Assembly: GCA_023376005.1 (NCBI GenBank)
Contig: CM042157.1
Coordinates: 63,382,150-63,446,149 of the forward strand
Length of the DNA: 64,000 nt
Origin: Doryteuthis pealeii
Taxonomy: Eukaryota; Mollusca; Cephalopoda; Myopsida; Loliginidae
Reading direction: 5' to 3'
The notes under the pieces are model-generated. The model was not told the DNA's origin and made no database searches. It worked only from the letters and a program-made list of their open reading frames with translations. A program made the translations under genes and the position numbers. Positions 59,969 through 61,751 of the stretch are shown piece by piece; the first letter of the stretch is position 1, and the number at the start of each line of letters is the position of its first letter.

Positions 59969-61751
59969 TACACATATATATGGGTATCAAAATTGTTTAG
60001 GATATATTTCAGCTATTAAAATATAATATACAAGTCCACATGCGTATTTGAAGAAAGATGCAAAAGTTCCAAAAATTACTTGTGGTGTTGATAAATCCGT
60101 AGAGTTGTAGATGAAAGTCTTCAAGGTGTAAAATTCCAGATATATTGTTTTTTCATTAGACAAATATGAAAAATAGATGGAAATTAATCCGACAGTACGA
60201 AATTTAAAATTTTTGAAAAAACAAATGATGTTATGTAATTGCTGACAGAAATCTGTTTCGACCAAATCGATAAATTGGTCATCTTCACGAGCAACATAGA
60301 CAGGAAAAGAAAAAATATCCGTTAGAAGACTGTTCATATCCTAAACAATTTTGATACCCACTTACACTTTTTATATAATATATATATATATATATGTTAA
60401 CAATAATGAACTAAATAGGTCAGAAAATATGCAGGTATAATATTGATTTTTAGTAGACATATCATTGCATACAAAAAACAAATAAGGAGGCTCAAGAAAG
60501 ACGTAAAGAGCTGATATCAGTAATCCATACAATAAATACTTACCAAGGTGTGAATTTGATCGGGTTCAGAGAAAACCATTGTGAGTCGAGACAGCTGTTT
60601 TAGTTTCTCTCCAGTATTCTACAAAAAGAGAATTATAAACATTATTAATCTCTAATTATTATACGCTGATTTATTTAAACAGTTATCCTCATCTTGGTTG
60701 TGATCATTACCATCAACACCAATTTTAAGTCCTCTGGTGGACAAAGACCCCCACCCACCACCACCACCAATTCCTTCTATTATGACCTTAATTGTGCTAA
60801 TCGTTGCCATGTTTTACCAGTCTTTTTGTACTCAGCTTGTTCTTTCTTGGGCACCATTTGGTTTCTTGCCCATTTATGTTGTTTAACTCTTAAAATCCTA
60901 TTGAGAATTTCAGAGCCCTGTTCCTATATTTATAAATTTAAAAAATGGCTAAAAATGACATATTTATTTAAAGTTATTTCCTTTAAATTAAAGACTTTTA
61001 AATATGTTTAACATTACATTTAAACAAAGACTATCGTTTGGGGGGTGGATTAGGAAAACGAATGTCATTTCCAGTTGGGCGGAATGAGGTTGTATAGGAA
61101 TATTAATATTGTTTTGTTCGGCTAGAAACCACTAGGTTCCTAGTTCGATACTGGTCCTCGCCAACTCAGCGTATGAGTAACACCCACCCCTTTTACTTAT
61201 GCCTGGCTTTAACCTATTCTCTTTCTTATTCATTCATTTATTTATTTATTTATTTATTCTGACCATGTTCGTCTTCAATCATAGTATCACATTTATATAA
61301 TTCACATGTATATTACGCCCTTCCTAACTTTTGTGTTGAACAATGTGTAAAAATAGTGCGTCTTATACACAAATAATTACGGCAATGACAATTCCTTATT
61401 ATAAAAAATAAATAAAAAATAAAAATTAGATAAAATACAAAACAAAAAAATTATGGTTATTTCCTAGTTGAGTAACATGATACTACATAGTGACCCAGAA
61501 AAAACAGAACCCAAATTATTTATTTATTTTCCCATTAAACTAACCCTAAACCTTGTTTGACTTAAACTTAAAAAATTAAAAATAAAAGTTTTATTACAAA
61601 ATTTGTGGGTACTGTTTTTTCTGGGTCACCCTGTAATATGTTACTCAACTAGGAAATTACCAAAATTACTTACTGTAATTGTTCCATAATATTGTATTTT
61701 TAATTTCTCCTCGGGTAATAGAATTTCTTGGGGTGAAGTCAAAGGTTTTTG
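15673..61751 (-). CDS. RPP30: RPP30, RNase P/MRP protein subunit p30 (gene span, 9 coding exons, 5' end missing)
   Basis: Nine minus-strand exons, each with AG acceptor and GT donor and matching phase, join into 265 codons plus a TAA stop. The order of recognisable p30 blocks follows human RPP30: a RLTMVFSEPD block (human RLTIIVSDPS), YDLLAVRP (YDVVAVFP), FEIQYGPMIRD, the hallmark RGPYDV, then LGLSEAKAKQALSTNC (GLSESDAKAAVSTNC). p30 has a TIM-barrel-like PHP-superfamily fold. It is a subunit of nuclear/nucleolar RNase P, which removes tRNA 5' leaders, and of RNase MRP. Human p30 is 268 residues, so about 50 N-terminal residues should lie beyond position 64000. The gene spans over 46 kb because its introns are packed with transposons; one intron holds two opposite-strand coding units. 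The identification is firm; the C-terminal acidic/Lys-rich tail is poorly conserved between species. Confidence 0.95.
15936..16563 (-). mobile_element. Non-autonomous Helitron in last RPP30 intron
   Basis: 628 bp; on the minus strand it begins TCTTATTATAATGG and ends with the hairpin GCACCC/GGGTGC, then TTTGCTAG. It sits between A and T with no target duplication, all Helitron hallmarks. The uninterrupted target is preserved at 5393/5394. Non-coding. Confidence 0.95.
16920..17186 (+). mobile_element. hAT MITE family 1
   Basis: 267 bp bounded by inverted termini GGTAATCTGAACATTAGCTA and its complement; flanked by CTGTTTCT (16912-16919) and CCGTTTCT (17187-17194), an 8-bp target duplication with one mismatch, as expected for hAT. 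Confidence 0.85.
17432..17689 (+). mobile_element. SINE1 (tRNA-derived)
   Basis: tRNA-like head (TTAGTTCAGTCGGTAGAG, GGTTCGATACC), about 190-bp body, T-rich end; perfect 11-bp target duplication AATGTGCAAAA (17421-17431, 17690-17700), so LINE-driven retroposition. Confidence 0.93.
17830..18115 (-). mobile_element. SINE2 (tRNA-derived)
   Basis: Minus-strand head GTAATGGTTAAAGTCATGGG with B box AGTTCAAATCC, conserved GCGCTAATACCCTTGGGAAA core, tail ending CATCCTGCTCGTGCAG. Confidence 0.9.
18205..18367 (+). mobile_element. hAT MITE family 2
   Basis: 163 bp, GGTTATTTCCTATAACTCCA inverted termini; perfect 8-bp target duplication TTACACAG on both sides. Confidence 0.93.
18468..18945 (+). repeat. 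GAAA-rich low-complexity tract
   Basis: About 480 bp of A with scattered G on this strand, ending in a C run. Open frames of Phe or Lys/Arg across it are artefacts. Confidence 0.9.
19215..19380 (+). mobile_element. SINE2, 3' half
   Basis: From ATGCATCCAACTAGTCTCCC to CATCCTACTCGTG. Confidence 0.8.
19396..20340 (-). mobile_element. Helitron-2-like 3' end and AT-rich body
   Basis: CTAGCAGCGGCTACCTGGCG with hairpin CTACC/GGGTAG at the left edge. A segment at 19740-19880 recurs at 21085-21200 (CTCTGGATAACA, CTTCCTGGATAGT), suggesting one element split by the foldback at 20430-21075. Confidence 0.5.
20526..20694 (-). ncRNA. Hammerhead-like fold, degraded
   Basis: CTGATGA plus A, stem II GGTC/GACC with about 130-nt insert, GAA mutated to AAA, stem III mismatched (ACAC/GTAT). 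Confidence 0.45.
20826..20990 (+). ncRNA. Hammerhead-like fold with long stem II
   Basis: CTGATGA directly followed by GGTC (no extra base), GACC-GAA, stem III ACAC-AT-GTGT, C at the cleavage position; stem I reduced to 2-3 pairs. Confidence 0.5.
21491..21500. other. Assembly gap (10 N)
   Basis: Ten Ns between AGTTTTACAA and AGAAGAGATG; the flanks are not collinear with any single repeat. Confidence 0.99.
21590..21792 (-). mobile_element. SINE2, rearranged, beside assembly gap
   Basis: Head complement (CTCTAACCATTATATGACAC) and GTCTAGGAGAGCGATAACTC tail piece with foreign sequence between. Confidence 0.75.
21797..22070 (-). repeat. SINE3-like dispersed repeat
   Basis: Family typed by GTACTACCACTCCGGGTCAG and GGGTACTCCACATTCCCC; reads on the minus strand here. 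No tRNA boxes seen. Confidence 0.8.
22170..22860 (+). repeat. SINE3-like dispersed repeats (a fragment and a longest copy)
   Basis: A fragment at 22175-22235, then a copy from GGTTGGTTTTACGGCATATC (22290) through the family core to the CCACCCACGGCCAACAGGTGG end. Confidence 0.8.
23055..23281 (+). mobile_element. hAT-like MITE family 4
   Basis: Foldback with termini GGACCATATGACC; flanks GAAAATAA and AAAAATAA (8 bp, one mismatch). The loop carries TTAGGGTTAGGGTTAG. Confidence 0.8.
23816..24038 (+). mobile_element. TTAA-flanked MITE
   Basis: TTAACTCTTAGCATCCTG at left, AGGATGTTAAGAGTTAA at right; the same family is nested in 26260-26702. Confidence 0.75.
24098..24138. repeat. TA microsatellite
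   Basis: Pure TA run just upstream of the hammerhead-like fold at 24158. Confidence 0.95.
24158..24200 (+). ncRNA. Hammerhead-like fold
   Basis: Stem I GCAAC/GTTGC; core TTGATGA (C3 changed or drawn into stem I); stem II GGC/GCC with one extra base on each side; GAA; stem III ACC/GGT; A at the cleavage position. Flanked by TA repeats, 72 nt from RPP30 exon h. Confidence 0.6.
24272..24351 (-). CDS. RPP30: RPP30 coding exon h
   Basis: 80 nt, phase 2-1. Acceptor TTGGATTTTCAG, donor GCAG|GTAAGT. It encodes GLMLGLSEAKAKQALSTNC followed by NSVLLHA, matching human GLLFGLSESDAKAAVSTNC and RAALLHG. A SINE (24453-24715) lies 101 nt upstream of the acceptor. Confidence 0.95.
24453..24715 (+). mobile_element. 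SINE1
   Basis: Same head and body; perfect 11-bp target duplication TATTATTTCTA (24442-24452, 24716-24726). It is antisense to RPP30. Confidence 0.93.
24795..25085 (-). mobile_element. SINE4 (tRNA-derived)
   Basis: Minus strand: tRNA-like head with B box AGGTTCAATCCTGG, then GGTTAGCGGAATGAGAATGG, and a 3' end with CCTGAAGAAGGCC and GAGGACAATAGTCCG. Confidence 0.85.
25095..25270 (+). mobile_element. SINE4 3' part, inverted next to the previous copy
   Basis: From CCAATTACGACAAGAAGGTT to GAGGATAATAGTCCAGATAA. Confidence 0.8.
25293..25482 (+). mobile_element. hAT MITE family 2
   Basis: 190 bp; perfect 8-bp target duplication TGATATGT. The loop holds AACCCTAAACCCTAACCC. Confidence 0.93.
25614..25936 (+). 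mobile_element. hAT MITE family 3
   Basis: Termini xGTTATTTCCTAGTTGAGTA and complement; perfect 8-bp target duplication TAATATCC. Loop contains TTAGGGTTAGGGTTTAGGG. Confidence 0.9.
26260..26702 (+). mobile_element. hAT MITE family 2 with nested TTAA MITE
   Basis: 443 bp; perfect 8-bp target duplication AAAATTCT. Contains TTAGGGTTAGGGTTTAGGG in the left half and the nested element 26408-26639. Confidence 0.93.
26408..26639 (+). mobile_element. TTAA-flanked MITE, nested
   Basis: Inverted termini CTCTTAACATCCT bounded by TTAA on each side, as piggyBac-type elements leave; the TTAA could instead be part of the inverted repeat. Confidence 0.7.
26810..26895 (+). mobile_element. Helitron 5' fragment
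   Basis: ATCTTATTATAATGGAGATT followed by diverged sequence; no 3' end found. Confidence 0.6.
27060..27440 (+). repeat. Dispersed repeat with GA, GT and TA microsatellites
   Basis: Unique part (TGTTTTGAATGGAAAATTAG) also at 31095-31260; runs of GA (27198-27243), GT (27285-27310), TA and GATA follow. Confidence 0.7.
27640..28005 (+). mobile_element. LINE gamma 3' end
   Basis: Reads FTLRIAETWNKLPASVVGC, the usual LINE C-terminal motif, then a 3' UTR ending AATAAATTTCATTATTTTATT. Confidence 0.8.
28059..28096 (-). CDS. RPP30: RPP30 coding exon g
   Basis: 38 nt, phase 0-2, encoding PFDVRGPYDVTA plus the first two bases of a Leu codon. The acceptor is TTCTTTTCCAG. The donor GCTTT|GTATCC is weak, but it is fixed by exon h, which supplies the G that completes TTG and restores DVTALGLMLGL. 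The open frame that runs past this donor ends after 15 codons and is not p30-like. Confidence 0.9.
28258..28556 (+). mobile_element. hAT MITE family 2 with internal insertion
   Basis: Perfect 8-bp target duplication TCTATTTG; about 110 bp of unrelated sequence in the loop (28340-28450). Confidence 0.9.
29060..29175 (+). repeat. Poly-A/GAAA tract
   Basis: Simple A-rich sequence followed by CCCCACCCCCCCG. Confidence 0.85.
29245..29440 (-). mobile_element. SINE2, partly deleted
   Basis: Tail CGCACGAGCAGGATGTGACG and core GGGGTATTAACAGC; the middle is shortened. Confidence 0.8.
29481..29510 (-). CDS. RPP30: RPP30 coding exon f (30-nt microexon)
   Basis: 30 nt, phase 0-0, encoding NLILSSGCEN (human NVIISSAAER). 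Acceptor TTTCTTTGCAG, donor AAT|GTAAGT. It bridges exon e (ending KGK) and exon g (starting PFDVRGPYDV) exactly as the family requires. Confidence 0.92.
29603..30236 (+). mobile_element. Non-autonomous Helitron
   Basis: 634 bp, TCTTATTATAATGG start, GCACCCGGAGGGTGC hairpin, CTAG end, inserted between A and T. It lies 92 bp upstream of RPP30 exon f. Confidence 0.93.
30345..30680 (+). mobile_element. SINE4, full copy
   Basis: Head TAGCATAATGGATAAAGGCG, B box AGATTCAATCCTGG, full body, GAGGACAATAGTCTGAATAA end. Confidence 0.88.
30961..31050 (-). repeat. PLE-like fragment with degenerate CTGAAGA...GAAAC motif
   Basis: Minus strand: GCCCTGAAGAAGATC ... GATTGAAACAC; stem III is lost. Confidence 0.4.
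31080..31430 (+). repeat. Dispersed repeat with GT, GA and TA microsatellites
   Basis: Partner of 27060-27440; two TA tracts (31314-31347, 31398-31424) flank CGCGTTTCGAGG. Confidence 0.7.
31852..32040 (+). mobile_element. SINE5a: tRNA-like head plus hammerhead body
   Basis: A box TGGCCTAGGTG (31861-31871) and B box GGTTCAATCTC (31903-31913) at tRNA-like spacing, then the hammerhead fold 31935-31979, then an AT-rich tail. Confidence 0.8.
31935..31979 (+). ncRNA. Hammerhead ribozyme, canonical core
   Basis: Stem I GCACTG/CAGTGC (6 bp, perfect); core CTGATGA; stem II GACCT-GAGG-AGGTT (5 bp with one G-U at the base); core GAA; stem III ACAG/CTGT; cleavage nucleotide C at 31973. All invariant core positions are present. 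Type I topology (stem I open). Self-cleavage is predicted, not shown. Confidence 0.85.
32256..32372 (-). CDS. RPP30: RPP30 coding exon e
   Basis: 117 nt, phase 0-0. Acceptor TTTGTTTTCAG, donor AAG|GTAAAT. It encodes 39 residues running from AVERGIFFEIQYGPMIRD to LLEVGKGK, matching human AIDRGLAFELVYSPAIKD and LMQICKGK. Confidence 0.95.
32400..33120. other. RPP30 intron, nothing identified
   Basis: AT-rich; fragments CATACTGTGGTATATxCACAGG recur at 32501 and 33099, suggesting a small duplication. No exon seen. Confidence 0.4.
33125..33440 (-). mobile_element. LINE gamma 3' end beside RPP30 exon d
   Basis: Inverted relative of 27690-28005, ending in AATAATAAT repeats; co-oriented with RPP30. 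Confidence 0.8.
33451..33540 (-). CDS. RPP30: RPP30 coding exon d
   Basis: 90 nt, phase 0-0. Acceptor TTTTTCATTCCAG, donor ATG|GTAAGA. It encodes 30 residues including CGTLDIDIISVNMTEQMPF and YKRPSLNM, matching human CTHLDVDLVCITVTEKLPF and FKRPPINV. A LINE 3' end (33125-33440) begins about 10 nt into the downstream intron. Confidence 0.95.
33650..33930 (+). repeat. GC-rich unidentified block
   Basis: Unlike its surroundings in base composition; probably a retroelement piece. A short frame inside is not convincing. Confidence 0.4.
34000..35520. other. AT-rich intronic stretch
   Basis: Within the RPP30 intron. No coding or repeat identity established; it ends TTTATATATATAGATTATA after CATACATACCAAACTTTC, which resembles the 3' tail of some retroelements. 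Confidence 0.4.
35745..35970 (+). repeat. Dispersed repeat, inverted partner at 56555-56785
   Basis: ATTATGGGGAGAGTG and ATTCATGTTCCATAATTTCC are shared in reverse order. Confidence 0.7.
36119..36328 (+). mobile_element. Tc1/mariner-type MITE
   Basis: About 28-bp inverted termini around GTCCAAAAGTCTTGTCAC, flanked by TA on both sides. Confidence 0.8.
36384..37265 (+). mobile_element. mariner element remnant with N-terminal transposase
   Basis: CAGGGTGTCC inverted termini with TA target duplications. Positions about 36860-37205 read as the helix-turn-helix DNA-binding part of a transposase (ALSKERIELVLLSGREGWS, IKKFKETGSVLDKPRSG, SASPKKSLRR), interrupted by stops. The catalytic domain is missing. 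A SINE1 copy is inserted at 36533-36790. Confidence 0.88.
36533..36790 (+). mobile_element. SINE1 inside mariner
   Basis: GGGCCGATTTAGCTCAGTTGG head with GGTTCGATACCC; inserted in 36384-37265. Confidence 0.9.
37350..38430 (+). repeat. Segmental repeat unit 1
   Basis: Starts TTATTTGAAGTGAGCACATA; matches 39275-40590, and its first third matches 41525-41885 inverted. Non-coding. Confidence 0.8.
38805..39020 (+). repeat. SINE3-like repeat
   Basis: Head and part of the core; the phrase GGTACTCCGGGTCAGAGGGG is shortened. Confidence 0.75.
39095..39285 (-). mobile_element. hAT MITE family 1, internal fragment
   Basis: Matches the middle of the family (TGTTCTTAATTATGCTTGCG onward) but lacks both ends. 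Confidence 0.65.
39275..40590 (+). repeat. Segmental repeat unit 2, ending at the 40610 gene
   Basis: Collinear with 37350-38430 in two blocks (39275-39840 and 40347-40590). The similarity stops about 20-30 bp before ATG 40610. Confidence 0.8.
40610..41053 (+). CDS. Unrecognised small single-span membrane protein with acidic/Lys-rich tail
   Basis: 147 codons from ATG 40610 (context ACACAATGG). An in-frame stretch extends 24 nt further upstream without an ATG. Roughly: residues 1-40 polar with one N-glycosylation sequon (NMT); about 41-58 a hydrophobic span (ILALFLYLFLFTFVEYLF); then a tail rich in Thr, Glu and Lys (TEPSLEEPEKKPTETEAK) ending in a basic stretch (KRKANTTQRKK). The +2 frame stays open past the stop and reads plausibly (VPDFNNAEPVAKKKYQELQ) to a TAA at 41098. 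A frameshift, sequencing error or unrecognised splice near 41015 is therefore likely. It lies inside an RPP30 intron on the opposite strand, and repeat sequence runs up to its start. No family recognised. Confidence 0.55.
   Translation: MERCSLLDNVTQNMTESMELWHESIEDKNSWDLGLEIKILALFLYLFLFTFVEYLFRKQLDMDKDLIEQATTSTKTDDQESVDDSTNTEPSLEEPEKKPTETEAKTITVDAPSVKTKAPVKRKANTTQRKKEAPKDIWCRILIMRNL
41525..41885 (-). repeat. Segmental repeat unit 3, inverted
   Basis: Reverse complement of 37351-37700, ending GTGCTCACTTCAAATAATCTG. Confidence 0.8.
42020..42625 (+). mobile_element. Non-autonomous Helitron, first of a tandem pair
   Basis: Complete from TCTTATTATAATGG to the hairpin and CTAG at 42622-42625; the next copy starts at the following base. 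Confidence 0.93.
42626..43263 (+). mobile_element. Non-autonomous Helitron, second of a tandem pair
   Basis: Starts TTATTATAATGG directly after the CTAG of the first (the TC is missing) and ends with hairpin and CTAG. Confidence 0.92.
43370..43805 (+). repeat. Probable retrotransposon leader repeat
   Basis: GC-richer block (GGTACCCCCAACCAAGCTTG ... GGCAACCCAGCC) with a diverged relative at 45300-45600. No frame supported. Confidence 0.5.
44345..44520 (+). repeat. SINE3-like repeat fragment
   Basis: Core only, ending in TTTGGGGGGGGGG. Confidence 0.7.
44856..44945 (-). mobile_element. SINE5b-related foldback
   Basis: GTCCTGTATAAGCTTTGCTG with CTGATGAGGCC meets its own inverted copy at about 44880; B box GGTTCGAATCAC follows on the minus strand. 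The hammerhead is cut off after CTGATGAGGCC. Confidence 0.65.
45300..45600 (+). repeat. Diverged relative of 43370-43805
   Basis: Shares CTCCGCTGCC, GGAAAGG.TAGGG, CAGCAACTCCTGCG and CTTGGGCAAC in order. Confidence 0.5.
45748..46160. mobile_element. SINE4 inverted pair
   Basis: A minus-strand copy (45748-45995) runs into a plus-strand 3' part (45993-46160), as at 24795-25270. Confidence 0.82.
46440..46625 (+). repeat. SINE3-like repeat with internal deletion
   Basis: Head joined directly to GGTGGACCTGGGAGTAATGG. Confidence 0.75.
46805..46945 (-). mobile_element. SINE5b: tRNA-like head plus hammerhead body
   Basis: Minus strand: GTAATGGTTAGAGTCCCTGC head, B box GGATTCAAATC (46880-46890), then the hammerhead at 46811-46850. 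Confidence 0.8.
46811..46850 (-). ncRNA. Hammerhead ribozyme, canonical core
   Basis: Stem I TCTG/CAGA (4 bp); core CTGATGA; stem II GGCCT-AAT-AGGCT; core GAA; stem III ATGT/ACAT; cleavage nucleotide A (plus position 46815). Stem III has no loop nucleotides, so its inner pairs would have to open or the RNA act as a dimer. Confidence 0.78.
46938..47165 (-). mobile_element. SINE2, truncated
   Basis: Tail and middle of the family on the minus strand. Confidence 0.85.
47165..47380 (+). repeat. SINE3-like 3' extension
   Basis: Matches 22620-22830 (GACAATCATATAGGTGCTAG and GTGGAGTGTTGCATGTCATG). Confidence 0.7.
47597..47660 (-). mobile_element. SINE4 3' end
   Basis: TTCGGACTATTGTCCTCATC onward, 120 bp upstream of the Cys-rich gene ATG. 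Confidence 0.75.
47783..48028 (+). CDS. Cys-rich repeat protein gene, first recognised coding exon
   Basis: 82 codons from ATG 47783 (context GAAATGG), ending at a consensus donor AAA|GTAAGT, phase 0. The frame is open further upstream, but that part is pyrimidine tract and SINE, so either this ATG or an acceptor near 47750 (CCAAAAG) begins the exon. The product has a basic N-terminus (IRKWPSINEIKQQQQK) and a probably helical part (LQRVYNYLQELLQLVGDGC). It joins in frame to 49107. No family recognised. Its dense coding look and clean donor support a real gene nested in RPP30. Confidence 0.65.
48029..49106 (+). other. Intron of the Cys-rich gene
   Basis: GT-AG intron of 1078 nt. It contains two copies of a short sequence around 48107-48180 and 48270-48360 (both with CTCTCAGGGTATCC and AAGATATGCACTCCC), a fragment of the telomere-side SINE3 repeat near 48475-48560 and a SINE2 copy at 48703-48955. 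Confidence 0.6.
48703..48955 (+). mobile_element. SINE2, head truncated, in Cys-rich gene intron
   Basis: Keeps the GCGCTAATACCCTTGAGAAA core and tail. Confidence 0.85.
49107..50633 (+). CDS. Cys-rich repeat protein gene, large terminal exon
   Basis: 508 codons plus TAA, with acceptor TTATTTTTTTTGCAG just before 49107, in phase 0 with the exon ending 48028; the joined product is about 590 residues. Three zones: about 85 residues of ordinary polar sequence; a Lys/Ser/Asp zone with repeated (D/S)xAKxxK units such as SGKDSAKSGRDGAKPKRD; then about 340 residues with some 48 Cys in tandem degenerate 11-13-residue units of the form C-K-N-x-E-E-x-M-V-C-x (for example VCDCKIPEEGKQCLCKN). No signal peptide or membrane span is evident. 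Such alternation could bind metal or form disulfide cross-links, as in some sperm structural proteins, but that is inference. No homologue is recognised. AATAAA occurs at 50770-50775. Confidence 0.75.
   Translation, partial: VLMVKDAIGLWEKQQLNQESKDIVRMKTCQKEQNLSLVKSGKKLQGELKPSKSADKPNVAGPFKELKRKELGRQFKDAKRKVFSRATMNPTEQDAQEKEVIPRMIDGENLVRIKTSDKKECVGKDATKSGKDSAKSGRDGAKPKRDTAKSKKEMAKLKKDLSKNIVPPQSDTCKKDAATCCDADDNDKQNAGVQVDDQKSHCEDKNIGGQEDLVYVCKGVEDTKDGAEGLCKNADKYDMIYIGKDPKEETMSCCYEKVSQEECACKMAAKETMACFCDTLDESWVTCPYKDGNMQNMVCDCKIPEEGKQCLCKNTEDDMVVLCRKLEESFTFCPSENTENQCMVCSCQNSVGKGSTCSCKTADSQCGIGGGACICKNSEQKCMVCHCESDNECVACLGENAEEFAICAHKGLEEESLVCPFKNTQEEVVEYLCKNSQKEGMACSCGSLAEELACHCEENNEYSGCLCKINDKQGMLCTYCNHGLQDTPCPCCKTEEENMVCSCKAPDM
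50634..50774 (+). pseudogene. In-frame decayed C-terminal extension of the Cys-rich gene
   Basis: After the TAA at 50631 the same frame continues with repeat-like residues (TVVCLEAD, SCPKPEK, SMDCHYKKVGEMAKSDLLK). It is interrupted by TAG at 50679 and TGA at 50703, and ends with TAA at 50772 overlapping the AATAAA. The resemblance to the upstream Cys/Lys units suggests the protein was once longer. Confidence 0.5.
50904..51281 (+). mobile_element. hAT MITE family 1
   Basis: 378 bp with the same inverted termini; flanks TTCCAACA and TGCCAACA form an 8-bp target duplication with one mismatch. Its right half is repeated inverted at 51782-51957. Confidence 0.85.
51782..51957 (-). mobile_element. 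hAT MITE family 1, half element forming a foldback
   Basis: Inverted copy of 51117-51298, including the flank CCAACATTTAG, so the pair brackets a loop of about 480 bp (51300-51780) with no identified content. Confidence 0.75.
52105..52500 (+). repeat. SINE3-like repeat
   Basis: Near-complete copy, closest to 22290-22680. Confidence 0.8.
52790..52945 (+). mobile_element. SINE5c: tRNA-like head plus decayed hammerhead
   Basis: A box TAGCCTAGAGG (52804-52814) fits the consensus; B box region AGGTTTCGCTCCTGG is degraded; the body contains 52883-52934. Confidence 0.7.
52883..52934 (+). ncRNA. Decayed hammerhead ribozyme
   Basis: Stem I CCACA/TGTGG; core CCGATGA (one change from CTGATGA); stem II GAC/GTC; core GAA; a weak stem III; C at the cleavage position. 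Probably inactive. Confidence 0.55.
52960..53290 (+). repeat. Dispersed repeat (GGTGGTTGGTTTTGAAG family)
   Basis: Related copies at 27440-27600 and 62320-62650: GCTATCACAATGCAAG then AATATTTCGAGA-like sequence. Confidence 0.65.
53304..53347. repeat. TA microsatellite
   Basis: Pure TA run; further TA runs lie at 57037-57086, 57417-57448, 58198-58231, 59220-59261, 59543-59592 and 59916-59962. Confidence 0.95.
53594..53754 (+). ncRNA. Hammerhead-like fold with long stem II
   Basis: Stem I TCACT/AGTGA; CTGATGA plus A; stem II base GGTC/GACC, inner TGTACGGA/TCCGTA(TA)CA pairing; GAA; stem III ACAC-AT-GTGT; A at 53749 as cleavage nucleotide. Confidence 0.6.
53933..54222 (+). mobile_element. SINE2
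   Basis: Full copy, head ATAATGGTTAGAGTCGTAGG to tail TCCTGCTCGTGTGG. Confidence 0.9.
54380..55330 (-). mobile_element. Penelope-like element remnant with inverted terminal repeats
   Basis: Minus-strand frame 54805-55185 ends in VVYKICCQQCDKVYIGQTS, the start of a GIY-YIG endonuclease domain as found at PLE C-termini. After a stop the reading continues with QRPGFYRISPC (54590-54620). The piece is bracketed by inverted copies (54380-54550 and 55175-55330), like PLE pseudo-LTRs. The reverse transcriptase core is missing. Confidence 0.85.
55335..55965. other. AT-rich stretch with two related segments
   Basis: The phrase AAAAACATGTGACA occurs at 55386 and 55627 with similar surroundings; otherwise featureless. 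Confidence 0.4.
55966..56002. repeat. CA microsatellite
   Basis: CA run 30 nt beyond the donor of RPP30 exon c. Confidence 0.95.
56033..56098 (-). CDS. RPP30: RPP30 coding exon c
   Basis: 66 nt, phase 0-0. Acceptor TTTAATTTTAG, donor CAT|GTAAGG. It encodes 22 residues with AYDLLAVRPTTEKLFH, matching human LYDVVAVFPKTEKLFH. A CA/GT microsatellite ends about 30 nt downstream of the donor. The next intron (22.5 kb) carries the nested plus-strand genes. Confidence 0.95.
56333..56545 (-). mobile_element. Penelope-like C-terminal fragment
   Basis: Diverged second copy of 54588-54780 (GATATCCTATAAAAGCCAGG). Confidence 0.75.
56555..56785 (-). repeat. Dispersed repeat, inverted partner of 35745-35970
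   Basis: Same family, diverged; part resembles 40090-40250. Confidence 0.7.
57150..57230 (-). ncRNA. Hammerhead-like fold, left of an inverted pair
   Basis: Stem I TTACT/AGTGA; core CTGATGA plus one extra A; stem II GGTC/GACC extended by a CTGTGTGCG/CGCACAG helix; GAA; stem III ACAC-AT-GTGT; A at the cleavage position. Confidence 0.65.
57251..57329 (+). ncRNA. Hammerhead-like fold, right of an inverted pair
   Basis: Mirror of 57150-57230; stem II base GGTC/GACT (one G-U), extension TCTGTGTG/CACACAGA; all else as in its partner. Confidence 0.65.
57490..57700. mobile_element. Second foldback with CTGATGA...GAA motifs
   Basis: Inverted arms 57490-57560 and 57612-57690. Each holds CTGATGATGATTTTTATAAATCGAA, a core with stem II GATTT/AAATC, but stems I and III do not form well. 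Confidence 0.5.
57771..58025 (+). mobile_element. SINE1
   Basis: GGGCCGGGTTAGCTCAGTCGG head, full body, between TA microsatellites. Confidence 0.92.
58521..59148 (+). mobile_element. Non-autonomous Helitron
   Basis: 628 bp, same termini and hairpin, inserted in a TA microsatellite. Confidence 0.93.
59622..59916 (-). mobile_element. LINE delta C-terminal fragment
   Basis: Minus strand: RTGLPGMHEILVQRNLRWAG, then NIPIGSWQDTTRDRLNWR-like reading and GVIIGYDGQ, spread over frames. Confidence 0.8.
59981..60360. mobile_element. Foldback element with hammerhead-like core
   Basis: Perfect 25-bp inverted ends (59981-60005 and 60336-60360; start TGGGTATCAAAATTGTTTAG) enclose the fold at 60239-60294. 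No coding frame. Confidence 0.75.
60239..60294 (-). ncRNA. Hammerhead-like fold in a foldback element
   Basis: Stem I TTGCT/AGCAA; core CGTGAAGA (CTGAAGA with one inserted G); stem II GACCAA/TTGGTC; GAA; stem III ACAG/CTGT with AAAT loop; C at the cleavage position. Confidence 0.65.
60544..60618 (-). CDS. RPP30: RPP30 coding exon b
   Basis: 75 nt, phase 0-0. Acceptor CTTTTTGTAG, donor TTG|GTAAGT. It encodes 25 residues including QLSRLTMVFSEPDQIHTL, which matches human ILTRLTIIVSDPSHCNVL. Confidence 0.95.
60883..61100 (+). mobile_element. TTAA-flanked MITE, right end degraded
   Basis: Begins TTAACTCTTAAAATCCTATT and keeps the family interior (ACGATAG/CTATCGTTTGGGG region); the right terminus is mutated. 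Confidence 0.65.
61114..61182 (+). mobile_element. SINE1 fragment
   Basis: GTTCGGCTAGAAACC to CTCAGCGTATGAGTAACAC only. Confidence 0.75.
61455..61661 (+). mobile_element. hAT MITE family 3 beside RPP30 exon a
   Basis: Same termini; flanks AAAATTAT and AAAATTAC (8 bp, one mismatch). The right flank overlaps the first bases of the intron after exon a. Confidence 0.88.
61674..61751 (-). CDS. RPP30: RPP30 coding exon a (most 5' in window)
   Basis: 78 nt, phase 0-0. The acceptor is a T-rich tract ending TTTCAG at 61752 onward and the donor is ACA|GTAAGT. It encodes 26 residues beginning QKPLTSPQEILLPEE, which align with the human stretch around EKPVAVSELFTTLPIVQGK. A MITE (61455-61661) lies only 12 nt inside the downstream intron. 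Confidence 0.9.
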
